A stretch of 64,000 bases of DNA, from assembly GCA_021234155.1 (NCBI GenBank), contig JAJEKV010000101.1, positions 3,453,748 through 3,517,747 of the forward strand, in the 5' to 3' direction. Below are positions 13,976-27,125 of the stretch, one piece after another (the stretch's first letter is position 1; every line of letters starts with the position of its first letter). This DNA comes from Isoetes taiwanensis (taxonomy: Eukaryota > Streptophyta > Lycopodiopsida > Isoetales > Isoetaceae). The notes beneath the pieces are model-generated. The model worked only from the letters and a program-made list of their open reading frames with translations, did no database searches and was not told where the DNA came from. The position numbers and the translations under genes are program-made.

Positions 13976-14235
13976 ACTCGATTGAGTTATGTAAATATCT
14001 TGAGACATTCAAAATTCATGGTCACGAGTAATGACACAAATACCTGTAGATATGGAAATAGTAATATGAGATGTATATTAGCTTATGCTTATTATCTAGT
14101 TTGTTTAAACCACTTTTCTTAGCTTTCAACTTTTCTAATAACTTCTAAACATTTTGCACACTCTTTATAAAAATTTGTCCAGCATGTTCAACATGCATTT
14201 ACAACATTTTGCTTGCATCAAACAAAAGAAAAGAA
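13976..14235 (+). pseudogene. Detached BiP 3' end, unit 1 tail
   Basis: Sequence matching the last few BiP codons and ~240 bases of 3' flank, starting abruptly at a CACTC that corresponds to the His-Ser of the C-terminus. The Glu-Leu-stop part is garbled here but clean in the unit 3 counterpart. It is about 5-8% diverged from the BiP 3' flank in the same unit, so it is an older duplicate. No upstream BiP coding sequence is attached. Confidence 0.75.
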
Positions 14236-14330
14236 TTATCTTCTTATCATTATACGAAGATAAATTCAATTGTCAAAACGGATAGGTAGACAAAATTAGA
14301 GAGGAAAAAAGGAGACAAACTAAAAGAAAG

Positions 14331-14476
14331 CCACATCTGGGCATCTCCACTAAAACAAATTGTTGAAGCCACATCTGGGCATCTCCACTAAAATAAATAA
14401 CTAGAATACAATGCTGATATCGAAAGCCACATCTGGGCATCTCCACTAAAACAAATAACTAGAATACAAAGCTATC
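14331..14476 (+). repeat. Minisatellite with core CCACATCTGGGCATCTCCAC, three copies
   Basis: Cores start at 14331, 14369 and 14427, separated by variable spacers that include ATAACTAGAATACAA. The unit 3 counterpart near 48610 has a single core, so copy number changed after the units split. Confidence 0.85.
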
Positions 14477-14797
14477 CTTTGAAAGTGTAACAATTATAGC
14501 CGGGATTAAAAAACCTCGTCCTTTTGGTTTTTCGGGGAAAAACCCTGATGATAATAGAAACACTAAACAAAGATCTTTATCTGAACACAACTAAGTATAA
14601 CAAGGCTTAAATAAGCCGATAATGCTTTGCTTTGAGAAAAGCCGGTAGTCATGACTCTCGATCAATTGTATACACCAATACTTGAATCTCCGTAAGCTAT
14701 TTAACCTGCTAATGCACATGCCGTGAGGCTAATACATCAACCATATAGCCTAGCATGGAGCTTAATCTGCAACCATCCTCTGATAACCATCAAACTA

Positions 14798-14909
14798 GGC
14801 ACGAGGGCCTCTCACAACCAATAATACTAGGCACGAGGGCCTTCAATCTCACAACCAACCACTGGCACGAGGGCCACAAAACTCACAAACCTCCACTGGC
14901 ACAAGGGCC
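14798..14909 (+). repeat. 32-34 bp minisatellite with GGCACGAGGGCC core, unit 1
   Basis: Four cores at 14798, 14830, 14864 and 14898, spaced 32, 34 and 34 bases. The last reads GGCACAAGGGCC. The spacers are rich in CACAA. The same four-core block occurs in unit 3. Confidence 0.85.
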
Positions 14910-16455
14910 ACCATACACAAACATCTATATGCAAAGGGGTCACAAAATCATAATCAATACTTGTCACAAGAAGCATAAAGGTCTTTCATAAATAAGCATA
15001 TTAGCGGGATAGTTGAAGGGGTGGGTGGGTGGTGGTACAGGGTCGAGAAAACAAGGAAGCATAATGCAGATGTGCAATACAATGCTAGAATACAAAGTTG
15101 TCACTATGTTTCCTCCAAACAAGAGCCTGCCACAATACACATTAACCATGATGCTAATGCTGCTCGAACCATAAATCTTCACCAAAACATAAGATGCACC
15201 ACAACATGCAAGCCACACATTAGCCACATGCTAATGCTGCTAATGTCTGCATGTATTCTTTGGTTAAAGTCTTCTATATGCTTTCTAATCTTTGCATGTC
15301 TTCATTGGTTAAAGTCTACCATCAGGTTCTCCTATTGATGAAATCGTTTCAGAGAATTGGCATGTCATAAATTCTTTTACTTTTTTGCACGTAAATGCAG
15401 CATTGACTATGCCTTCATTGTAGCTTGCTTTTAATTTTTTCTCTTCTACTTCAGTATTGTGCAAGTGGTTCATTTAGAAGAAAAGCAAGCCTTTTTTTAA
15501 GGTGCATGCTAAGTTAGGTGAGTTTTATTATCTGCAAAACATAAACGATGCAAGAAATCTTGCAATTTATCTTTCTCACTTTTATCTTCGCATGCGCTTT
15601 CTAGGTAGCCTTTTTTTAAGAATAGAATGGATTTTTATTGTCCAGGGAGACCAATTGGCCAAACATAGATGGAACTTTGGCCAATGTTGCAAACATAGAT
15701 GGAACTTTGGCCAATGTTGCTTACAAAAATGCATTGGGAAAGAAAGAGATTATAGAAAGGGTATAAATTGTAGTCTTGAATATTAAATTGAAATACGCTT
15801 TTAAAGGTTTGCAAATTCTTGCAAACAACCATCTCTAATCATATAAGCAGGAGGCGTTTATATTTTGCAAAAAGGGTTTCTCATTCAAGTTCCAAAAATG
15901 CATAGATGCCAAGTAAGATACAGTGGCCTTCAAAATTGAAGGTGGAAGATGGACCTCGAAATTGTCCAAAGTAACAAAATAAACTTGTCACTAACAAGTC
16001 TTGCAACCCAAATAGCATTGGTTGGATGTCTCTAGTTTGTTGACCGCAAGAAATATATGAATTTGAAGCTTGGAAAACATTGCTTTGATTAATTTTCTTC
16101 AACTAGGTCCAAACTATAAGCTCGGTTATGTTATCGGGCATGCATTCTAATGCTTGCATGCTGGATGATAAGACTTGTCCGGCAAACATAGATGGAACTT
16201 TGGCCAATGTTCCTTACAAAAATGCATTGGCAAAGAAACAGATCATAGAAAGGGTATAAATTGTAGTCTTGAAATATTCAATTGAAATGCACATCTTAAA
16301 GAGTAAGTACACGCTTTTAAAGGTTTGCAAATTCTTGTAAACAACCATCTCTAATCATAAGACAAGCAGGAGACGTGCCATTGTTAGTTGTATTTTGCAG
16401 AAAGGGTTTCTCATTCAAGTTCCAAAAGTGCCTAGATGTCAAGTAAGATACTGAT

Positions 16456-17025
16456 CATGGAATAATTTAAGGGCTAAACTTAGCTATTTGGCGATTTTTT
16501 AGCACATTTTCGAAAAAAAATTGGCTAAAGTAAATGGAAAAAATTGGAAAAAAGATAATAATTTTAGCTTAACTTTTTTTGGGACTGCACCAGCCCTGGA
16601 GCTCTTTAGCCAAATGCTAGAAAGTAAGAGAGTGAAATTTTATATTGTTTAGCTAAGCCATAGAAATATCATTCTAATTTAAAAGAAATATATGATTAGT
16701 AGTTTAGTTTCTAGCATTATAAATTAATTTAAGTCATAGATTTTGCTAGTTAGCATTATTTTAGAATATTTTCACAAAGAAAATGACTAAAATAAGTGGA
16801 AACAATTGGAAAAAAGTATAGTAATTTGGCTTGATATTTCCGTTGGCCACACCATAGAAATTTTTGGGAAGATGTTTGGGTTAGTTTAGCTAAACGCTAG
16901 AAAGTATGAGATGAAAATATGTAGAGTTTAGCTAAACCACAGAAAGTTTGGGGATTACTATCGAGCAAGTTTAGCTAAAGTCATTCTGGCTAATAAGAAA
17001 TATGCGATTAGTAATTTATTCCCTG
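16456..17025. mobile_element. hAT-like MITE, unit 2 copy
   Basis: 570 bp orthologue of the unit 1 element with the same CATGG...CCCTG ends. The right target duplication GATACAGT is at 17026-17033. The left duplication reads GATACTGAT, altered at a CAG site. Confidence 0.82.
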
Positions 17026-18772
17026 GATACAGTGGCCTTTAAAATTGATTTCAACAAGTCAATTCAAGTGCTTCTTGTTGGTGTTAATGATGGCAAACAT
17101 AGTCTGATAGATACTCTATATGAATCTATTTATCACTATTGTTAACATCTCCACTCATCTTTATATTATAATGTTAACTCATGTGTCATGGATCACGCCC
17201 TAAAACTTTGGACGGCCCAGATTTACTTGAATTTTTTTTTGATGCCTTAGATTTACTTGAAAAAGTTGATTGGTACTTTTCTTTCTTAAGTTTTCCACGT
17301 TTTAAGGCTGCTACGGCCGCCATTGGCAGGATATGACAGGGTAGCAATGGAGCAGTTGTGGAAATAGGATGCGGAAGGAAGCCGTTTTTTCGTGAGTTAC
17401 TTTAGAAAGCATCTTCACAAAGCATTTGCAGTGCGTGGCTTGGTGGTTGGATTTGCTACATCTAATTTAGACAACAAAAATAACCCAAATAATCTGTCAT
17501 TTCTGTGTTGATTCTCTTGCTCCAGAGGTCCAAATCTAGCGCTCCATCCTCTTAGATGTCTCTAGGTTTGATCCTGTCCCCCTCGCCTTGCCACTTGCAT
17601 CATGTCGTGAGGCTAATACATCAACCACATAGCCTAGCATGGAGCGCACAATCTGCAACCATCCTATTGAAAAGCACATCTTAAAGAGTAAGTACATGCT
17701 TTTAAAGGTTTGCAAATTCTTGTAAACAACCATCTCTAATCATAAGACAAGCATGAGACGTGCCATTGTTAGTTGTATTTTGCAAAAAGGGTTTCTCATT
17801 CAAGTTCCAAAAGTGCCTAGATGTCAAGTAAGATACAGTGGCCTTCAAAATCGATTTCAACAAGTCGATTCAAGTGCTTCTTGTTGGTGTTAATGATGGC
17901 AAACATAGTCTGATAGATACTCTATATGAATACGTTTTGTCACTATTGTTAACATCTCCACTCATCTTTATATTATAATGTTAACTCCTGTGTCATGGAT
18001 CACGCCCTAAAACTTTGGACGGCCCAGATTTACTTGAAATTTTTTTTGATGCGTTAGATTTACTTGAAAAAGTTGGTCGGTACTTTTCTTTCTTAAGTTT
18101 TTCACGTTTTAAGGCTGCTACAGCCGCCATTGGCAGGATATGACAGGGTAGCAATGGAGCAGTTGTGGAAATAGGGTGCAGAAGGAAGCCGTTTTCCAGT
18201 TTCACAAATTTGTAAAATTCGTGAGTTACTTTAGAAAGCATCTTCACAAACCAAACTTCTTATATCCTATAAAGTCTTCTCCTCTTTTGCAGTGCGTGGC
18301 TTGATGGTTGGATTTGCTACAACTAATTTAGACAACGAAAATAACCCAAATAATCGGACATTTCTGTGTTGATTCCCTTGCTTTAGAGGTCCAAATCTAG
18401 CGCTCCATCCTCCTAGATGTCTCTAGGTTTGATCCTGTCCCCCTCACCTTGCCACATTATTTTCGATCTTCTTTATGACAACTCCAGGCATTGGCACAAC
18501 AGCTGTCATTATTGTTTATTATGATGTCTGCATGATTGGATTGGAATGAAGGTCCAAGAGATTTCTTTGCTTCTAATATGACGCTTAAACCAAGCCTATG
18601 GCTCTTACATTTTGGGAGGAAGGAGCCCCTAAAAATCTGCTTTTGTTTTTGCTTTTACCTCAGTTATATATGATAATAGAGTTAATGACAAACGGAGCTC
18701 TGCATGTTGTAGCGTTTTGGCCATGGGATGCACATGACGGTGTGCCTTACTATTTATGCTTCATATCTTTTG

Positions 18773-18917
<145 letters not shown>

Positions 18918-19744
18918 ATGGTCAATGTGTGTGCTCCGATTATTTTGTACTTTGGTACTTTTCTGGGTGTCGGACTAGCAAGGAAATTGCAATTTTTGAG
19001 TTCCACCAAGGTATTACATCTGTCAGTGCTTCTTAAAAAGGCAGTTGAAGCCCATATATATGCTTTATGTCTACATGTAGTCGTTGATTAAAGTTTTTTA
19101 CATGCCCAAAGGGGCCGAGCAACCTAACCTAAACACAATATGGCAATGGGGCCTCAACGCCTAAAAGCCCTTCTTGGCGAAAAAGAGAGCTCGATGGTGG
19201 CCGGATGGAATGTGAGGAGCACAGGTGCATCCAAGTGCAAGCGGAGGCCCGGTCATTTGCCGATCTCATTTGGAGGGGAGGGTAACATTGCATGGTATGC
19301 AATTTTTGTTGTGTGAGCATGGGCATCATTGCATTGTTTTTGTCAAGCTTCTAGCAACAAATGAGGTTGGTGTAATGTTGGAAGCATGAATCTTTGTTCA
19401 TAGATTTGTAATTGACTTTATCTTTTGCTTCCTTTGAATGTGGAGTTTGGAAAAGCATCTCTAGAATCATAAAATTGATTAAGGTTTAAGATGATTCTTG
19501 TATTATGAATGTGGCGGCGAGGTTAGATGCATGCATGCTAGAGATGGAAGACGCCTTTTTTCTTTTTCTTTTTTCTCCTTTTGTTTTGGGTAGGGTGTGG
19601 TGGATGGGGGATGATGATGATGGGGAATGGCTATGTGTGAGAGCTATTTCGTCTCTATTGATTATTTTCTAGGAAGCCATTATTTAATTTCTAGTTCTTA
19701 CTTGAATTATGCCACGTTTGGTGCTTATGGCTGGTGTAGAGGGC

Positions 19745-20432
19745 CAATGTTGTTAAATACTTTGCATACCATACGGGTAGCATACGTTTTTTAAGTTTTT
19801 TTTAAGTTTTTTATTTTTGGTTTTTAAAATCTTAGAATACGTTAACTTAATAATATAGATAGATAGTAGTTTTAACGTCACGCCACTAGGCATAAAGATT
19901 TAGCTTATTATCATACTAGAGGTAGATAGAAGAGAAATGAATATAGGTAAAAAAGAATTATTTGAAGCAGCTATACCTTTGGAACGGTTTTGGTTCACTT
20001 CCTGCTTCTATTTATCACTTATGGCGGTCCGGATCTTGAAGCAATATAGAAAAAAAAATGAATCGAAATAAAATTAGTTGTAAAAGAAGAAGAATGGAAA
20101 AGTTACCTTGGTTGGATTTGGTTTTGGATTAGGCGCAAGAAGCTGTTTCACGGTTTGCATGGTGCGATAAAACCTTTCTTTCATTGAGCAAAAACCGGAA
20201 CCACGGTTCTACATGCATTCCGCATGTTTCTACATGCATCACGCGTCGCTCATAGTTCCAAAATCTTGTTTGCTAGACTAGAAAATCTAAATGAAAGTCA
20301 TTCGAGGCATTGATAATGGTTTTTTTTTTTTTACATTTTTTGATAACCCCCGATGGTTGCAAACGTTTAGAAAACATAGGGGTTTTTTAAGAAGTACTCT
20401 ATGGTTAAAAACGGGGTTTTTTAACAACACTG
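19745..20432. mobile_element. Non-autonomous hAT element inserted in unit 2 only
   Basis: 688 bp insertion with terminal inverted repeats CAATGTTGTTAAA at the left and TTTAACAACACTG at the right, one mismatch in 13. It is flanked by a perfect 8 bp target duplication TAGAGGGC (19737-19744 and 20433-20440). The empty site with one TAGAGGGC is intact in unit 1 (4194-4201) and in units 3 and 4. Length, CA...TG ends and 8 bp duplication identify the hAT superfamily. No transposase frame is present, so it depends on an autonomous relative. Near the left end GCATACC/GGTAGCATAC words form a small subterminal palindrome. Confidence 0.92.
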
Positions 20433-22649
20433 TAGAGGGCGCAATTGAGTGTAAAACTGCAATGAAGAATGGTGTTCATGTAATTTAAAAGTGGTAACCT
20501 CAACTTTCGGTGAAATGTTGCTAATTTAAAAAGATGCATTAAGCATGAAGACATGATCATAGTAGCCAACTAATAATTCATAATGATTTTGCATCCGTGA
20601 CCTTAATCATGCAATCGTGTGGATTTGTTTCCCTTGTCCCAGTGCAACTGCTATTGTACAGGAGCTTAGAATGATAATATAAGTAACATCCTTTAGTATG
20701 TAGAGACATTCTTCGTAACAATTTTCTCAAAACTATTGCCTACACATATCCTAACCTATATCTCATGTTTACATAATATTCTTCCAGCAATCATGGTTTC
20801 GAAGACTCTCTAGGCTTCCTCAAGACTTGCACAATGAATCAAAATGTCGCTTCATAATAGAGTCAATGACATGGCACACTTGGCATTGCATAGAGCCTAA
20901 ATGATGTTAGCGCAAGCTGTCTAAGTTTGTTTTTGCATTATTATTTCATGCGGTCTCCTAGCATCAAAATGAATTTACAAAAGTGTGTGTCTTGAACGGA
21001 CATAATTCAAACAAAGTGGACACAAAGATGCCAACGTGACAATACCCAAAACTTATTATCCTTAAATGTTTTCCAAATCATTTTAGCTTGTCGACCTTGA
21101 TTTGTTGCAACTTGAAATTTCAATCCTTAAAGCAATCATTAGGAAATGCCTTGTGCATATTTACAAACTGGAACATAATATGTTGCATTACCTAGTTATG
21201 GAAAAGGATTTGTGAACTGCAATAGGATTGCATCCATCGTCCAGTGGTCCTCAAGGATTTAGCATTAAATAAGGCAAAATGCCTAAGCTTGGAAGAGTCA
21301 TGGAATGTATTCCAACACGGGAACTTGCAAAATAATATGATATGGTTGAAGTAGATAACAGATATTTGCCTATTTAGAAAAAGAGCCAAAGGCATAGTAG
21401 GCATTCCATCTTAATGCTCACTTCTTTCTGGCGGAATTTTTGGCTCTATTGATCAGTTTGCTAAGTAATTTATATTTTCATTTCAGGTGACAACTCTGAC
21501 AGGTCGTTTCAATGTATTGTTGGAGAACGTGCAGATGATCCTCATAGGAGCAAAAAAGTGAATAGAAATTTGAAAAAACTGAGCAAGAAGTAAACAGGGC
21601 ATGAAGAAGAATTTTGAGCTGTATAAGCAACGCTTGTTTGACATTCCAAATCTTATGCATTAATTTATCAAGCATGCAATCTGTATTGACATCTAAGCTA
21701 TAAATTAATTTACCTCTTACCAAATCAATAACATCGTCTGCTCTATCTTTGCTTGAGTTCTGCAACTACAGTTCTATCTTATGCATGCTGCCCATATCCA
21801 GAAATCAATGGTTGTGTCATGATACTACATGTTTACTTGGTAATCTTCCAAAGCTCCAAAGCTCCTAGACGCAGTATCCAAGTCTCCATATATGGGCATA
21901 CATATCTATAAGTGCATTGTCAGCCTCGTCTGTAGCTTTACATGCTTTTATAATGCTCAAAATGCAACTTCTGGATTATACTTGGTCATCTTGATTTGAA
22001 AGTTTCATGTCCCACATAATAATTATAAGGCATGCGAACCCAGCCTTGTGGATGCATTAGTTCTGTCAACACAGTTACCCTTCCACGACTTTTAGTCATG
22101 ATTCGCTTTCTCCTATGATAAATAACACCACATTCCAGATGCAATATAACATGGAAGGCTACCTTCACATTTGATCGCAACACATACAGTGCTAGAACTA
22201 GATTGACATGACAAGCCATGTGAATTTATGAGAAAAAAAATATGTGCATGCCCTATGAGTTCAAACAAAAGGAGGATTATATTATGTGCATTAGACATAG
22301 CTGACCGAAATTCAATGCCGTGGATAACTATTCTTTGTTTAAAATACCAAAATTTGGAACACAGACAGCCAATAGAACAAACATGTAATGGCTCTAACAA
22401 TCCTTCCGTGCAGATCTAGAATACATAACTGAATCATCTAACCAGAGCTCTGATACCTAGGCAACATGCCTCATGTCTCTATCACTCTAGCCTCCAGAAT
22501 AATTCAGTCAACTGCTGCAGTGCAAGCTGATTCACTTTTTGCAAGCTTGTGGAGTCACGAAAACTTCCATTTCCATTTAGACCAATGCGGACCCAGCATA
22601 TGCTAATATAATCTAGAGCAAACTAAACTACAAACATATAAATCCTTAC

Positions 22650-22972
22650 CTTTTGAAATAATAAAAGCCCAACGACATCAACCGCTTCAATCATTTGAAG
22701 CTTCCATTTGGCATTAACATTCAATTTCTAAGAACATCGGAGTCTGTTGCTATCTAAGAGACTATTTATTTTAAAGAAAATACCTGCAACAAAATTCCGT
22801 CCAAGCTTGTTACATCTCTATATAATTCGCAAAACTCTATACAAACCGATGTAAACTACAACTAAGCACATGAAGTAGCTTAGCTTGGTAGCCATTGCAA
22901 GCTGGTATAACACAACCATGCCAAAACAAACTCAAGGCTTTCAAATAATCCTCAATTATATTGCAATATCTG
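22650..22972 (-). CDS. Exon-like pair of an unidentified minus-strand gene, unit 2
   Basis: Counterpart of the unit 1 pair at 6393-6716, with the same acceptor, donors and open phase. It is nearly identical, so it adds no independent evidence of selection. Confidence 0.28.
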
Positions 22973-25133
22973 CTGGAGGAAAACACATAGAGAGGAATTT
23001 GAAGAGGAATTTGCAGTTAGTAGGAAAACAACCTAAATCTTTGGGGCATGATGTAACGTTGTGCAGATTAAGATAGAAAAGTGTTGGCCCAAGTTCAATG
23101 ACGTGAGCATGATAGCATGGATTTTCACCTTTCTTGCATCATGTTCGTTATCTCCTTCACAGTCCTGGTTTTTTATATCTGCAAATTAAAATGGCAAAGC
23201 ATTGGCCAAGTTCCAGGATGTCAGCTTAAAGGCATGATAGTATGGATTTTCATCTTTCTTGCATCATGTTCGTTGGCTAGTTCACAGTCCTGCTTTTTAT
23301 ATCCGAGCAGTAATTGTTTTCTGCAAGTGAATATGAGTGTGTCCTAATTTTTGCTTCCTTCTAGTCATAGATAATAGTGAACTGCCTTTGTGTGCCAATA
23401 ACACTATGAACATAGTCTGCAAATGCCTTTAATACCATTGAAACCTCTGTGAGATGAAGCTGAAAGGCCTTTATAGCTCAAGCTCTCTTTGTCCATTCAA
23501 GAGAAACCTCCATGCTATGAGAGTTTGCAATGGGTGCCTCCAGGTTTGACAGTGGTGGAATTGCATGGCCAGCTCCAGTGGGCTCTTGAGAACAAATTCT
23601 CAAGGTAATAGGATGTTGCGTAGAAAATATTACCCCTTAAAGGGGCAAGATGAGAAGTGGCCATAGTATGAACAAAATTTATTGCCTACATGCATAGGCA
23701 TTCTTCAACAAATAAAGGTCGCCGACCCATGGAAATTCATTGCCCCTGCATGCAAAGCCACTCTCACCGAATAAAGGTTTTCCGATCATACCTTCACTGT
23801 ATATCATGTTATTATTCACCCAAACATAAGGACGTCTGTAAATTTCTTCTGTTGCTAAATAAACTGCAAGGACATGTGCAGAATGAATATGGATTTGCTG
23901 CAATGGGATTAGCATCTGGATTTACACGATTAGCATTTGAATGTCATGATTGCTGCTTGAACATGGCAGAGATATGCCTTTCTCTAGATCCTCCATTCTC
24001 ACATTTGAGAATAACCAAGAATGACCTTGACTGAGAAAGGTCTCTTCAAAAAAGCTCACATCCTTGCATTCTACAAAATTTTTAAGCTCGTAGAAAAACC
24101 AATAAATTGAAGTACTGCCTTTGGACCCTTGGTACTAATAAAGCCTTAACAGACCATAATTATCCAGTTCAAATAGTCTAAGGTAGCTTAAGGAACCCTG
24201 GGATCATCATATTCTCTTCTGAATACTATTTATCTAGCAATGAGCAGGACTTGCAATTGAAGCAAGCCATGAATTGAAAAGTGGAGTTATTGATGGCTTT
24301 CTTCTTACAAGATCATTGATAACTAAGGTCTAGCCCAAAAACACATGCATGGCCACGGGAGGAAATGAGCCCGGCAATAACTAGTCACAATAATTAGCAA
24401 ATCATTCAATTTCCCTAAACACAACTGCAAACCATCACCTTAAATAACATGAGATAAGCTCCTGGCAGCACGTCTCCTGCGATTCCTAGGGCCTGCAAAA
24501 ACCACGAGGATCACGGGCCTGCATAAAAAAGAAAGTGCGGATGTGAACATTCCAAGAGTATTGCCCTGGATGGAACTCTAAAGATTATTTCAAGCAAAAT
24601 CACATTGCACAAATTAGTAAAGTGATCACTTTAAATAACATGCAGGCAAGCTCTAGAATATGCACAGCTTAGCAGCATTTCCCCTTTAGAACGTGTATCG
24701 TCAAACAGTTGGAATACTAGATTAAATATGCAAGCTTAGGGGCATCTCAATTTGATGCAAAACCCTGGATACCTTACAAAGGATGGTTTCTTCGCCCATA
24801 TAGTAATGCACAGCATATGCAACCAATTTTAATAACATGCTGTCAATCCTCCACATGCTGCTATTACATGCAACAAAACGAATTTAAGGGGCATATAGTA
24901 TTTGCGCATAAAATCACCATACTCTTCCATTTCGTGCCAAGATCGGCCAGCAAAGAATTAGGTTCAATAAGAACTCATCAAGAAGAAAAAAAATAATGCT
25001 TGCCTTTTTTTTCCCTTTTCCCTTTTGCGTTTCTTTTCATTTCCTTTGCCCTTTTCCTTGCTTGTTTAAAAGAAGCAGAGTGGTGAGAAGCAGAAGCAGA
25101 AGAGAGTGTTGAGAGAAGCAGAGGCAGTAGAGA

Positions 25134-27125
25134 ATGTCGAGGGAAGTAGCTCATGTTAGCAGATTAGGTCTATGCTTGGTTTTGCTTACAATTTGGGTTG
25201 TATCTGTAGCAGCAGGCGCAGAAGAAGCTCCCAAATTAGATACAGTAATTGGTATTGATCTGGGAACAACATATTCTTGTGTGGGTGTTTATAACAAAGA
25301 TGGGCATGTAGAAATCATAGCCAATGACCAGGGGAAATCGAATCACACCATCATGGGTAGCCTTCACAGATTCTGAAAGGCTTATTGGAGAGGCAGCCAA
25401 GAACCAAGCTGCTTCTAATCCCCGAAAGGACAATTTTTGACCCTAAACGTTTGATTGGAAGGAAGTTTGACGACAAAGAAGTCCAAAATGATATGAAACT
25501 ATTGCCCTACAAGATCATCAACAAAGATGGGAAACCTTATATACAAGTTAAGATCAAGGATGGCGAAGTTAAGCTTTTCAGCCCAGAGGAGATTAGCGCT
25601 ATGATTTTGATAAAAATGAAGGAAACCGCCGAGGCATTCTTAGGAAAGGTCGTAAAAAATCTTTGTTATCAACGGCCCCAAACTTATTTCAATGATGCCG
25701 CAGACAGCCACAAAAGATCTTTGGTATCATTCTTTGGACTTAACGGGCTCAAATTTCGAATGAGCCAAGCTGCAAAGCATTGGCTTATGGACTTAATGAG
25801 AAGGGAAACGAGAAGAACATACTTGTGTTTGACCTTGGTGGTGGTACCTTTGATGTCAGCATCTTAACAATTGATAATGGAGTATTTGAAGTTTTAGCCA
25901 CAAGTGGTGATACTCATCTTGGAGGAGAGGATTTTGACCACAGAATTATGGAGCACTTCATTAAACTCATCAAGAAGAAGTACAACAAGGACATCAGCAA
26001 GGATAGCAGGGCTATTGGGAAACTCCGTCGCGAGGCAGAGCGTGCAAAGAGGGCACTCAGTAACCAGCACCAAGTTAGAATTGAGGTTGAGAGTCTTTTT
26101 GATGGTGTTGATTTCTCTGAACCACTTACCAGAGCAAGGTTTGAGGAGCTTAACAATGACTTGTTCAAGAAGACATTGGGCCCTGTTAGGAAGGCCATGA
26201 ATGATGCTTTGGCCTTAAGAAGTGTGATTGATGAAATCGTTCTTGTTGGAGGAAGTACTCGTATCCCAAAGATACAGCAATTGTTGAAGGACTACTTTGA
26301 GGGCAAGGAGCCTAGCAAGGGAGTCAATCCTGATGAGGCTGTAGCCTATGGTGCAGCAGTTCAAGGAGGCATTCTAAGTGGGGAAGGCGGCGAAGAGACT
26401 AAAGATGCACTCATCCTTGATGCCACTCCTTTGACCCTTGGCATTGAAACTGTTGGTGGAGTGATGACAAAGCTCATTCGAGGGTTTCTGATTCCAACTA
26501 AAAAATCCCAAGTGTTTAGCACCTATCAGGATAAGCAAACAACCGTGTCTGTTCAGGTCTTTGAAGGAGAAAGAAGCTTGACAAAAGATTGTCGGGAACT
26601 TGGAAAATTTGATTTGAGCGGTATTGCCCGGCTCAAGAGGTATTCCTCAGATTGAAGTTACTTTTGAAGTAGATGAGGATGGAATTCTAAAAGTGAAGGC
26701 AGAGGATAAAGGCGTCGGTAAAGGCGAGAGAAGATCATCATTACTGGCGACAAAGATCGTTTATCTTGAGGATGAGGTTGATAGAATGATCAAGGAGGTG
26801 AGGAATATGCGAGCAAGATAAGAAGGTGAAGGAAAAGATTGATGCAGGGAATAGATTGGAGACATATGTGTACAACATGAAGAGTTCAATTGGTGACAAG
26901 GACAAGCTAGCGGATAAGCTAGATTCTCGATGACAAAGAAAAGATTGAAGCTGAATTGAAGGAAATCTTGGAGTGGTTGGACGATAACCAAAGTCTTTGA
27001 AGGGAGGATTTCAAGAGAAACCGAAGGAGATTGAGGATGTTTGCAATCCCATAATAACCAAGGTTTATCAAAAGACTGGTGCTCATGTCTCAGAGGAAGA
27101 GGATGAAGATCACTCTGAGCTGTAA
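25134..27125 (+). CDS. BiP: ER luminal binding protein BiP (Hsp70), copy 2, frame-broken as assembled
   Basis: Second intronless BiP, spanning 1,992 bases, with the same signal peptide and Hsp70 signatures as copy 1. The middle is the best preserved of the three: one frame of 291 codons at 25780-26655 runs from the second signature [11 protein letters not shown] through VGGSTRIPK into the substrate-binding domain. The first frame breaks at ~25330, where an extra G follows CCAGG, and a further base is added near 25418. The segment at ~25670-25780 is garbled. The frame shifts again at ~26625-26800 and ~26995. The copy ends in HSEL. The intact middle here, against damage at the same place in copy 1, argues that the breaks are not shared inactivating mutations. 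Confidence 0.87.

Noticed and set aside
14798..14909. GGCACGAG words resembling the adaptor used in old cDNA libraries
   Set aside because: They form a regular 32-34 bp minisatellite also present in unit 3, so they are genomic rather than vector contamination.
14798..14909. CRISPR-like array of a short repeat with ~20 bp spacers
   Set aside because: Plant nuclear context. The repeat core is only 12 bp and the spacers are related to each other, so this is a minisatellite.
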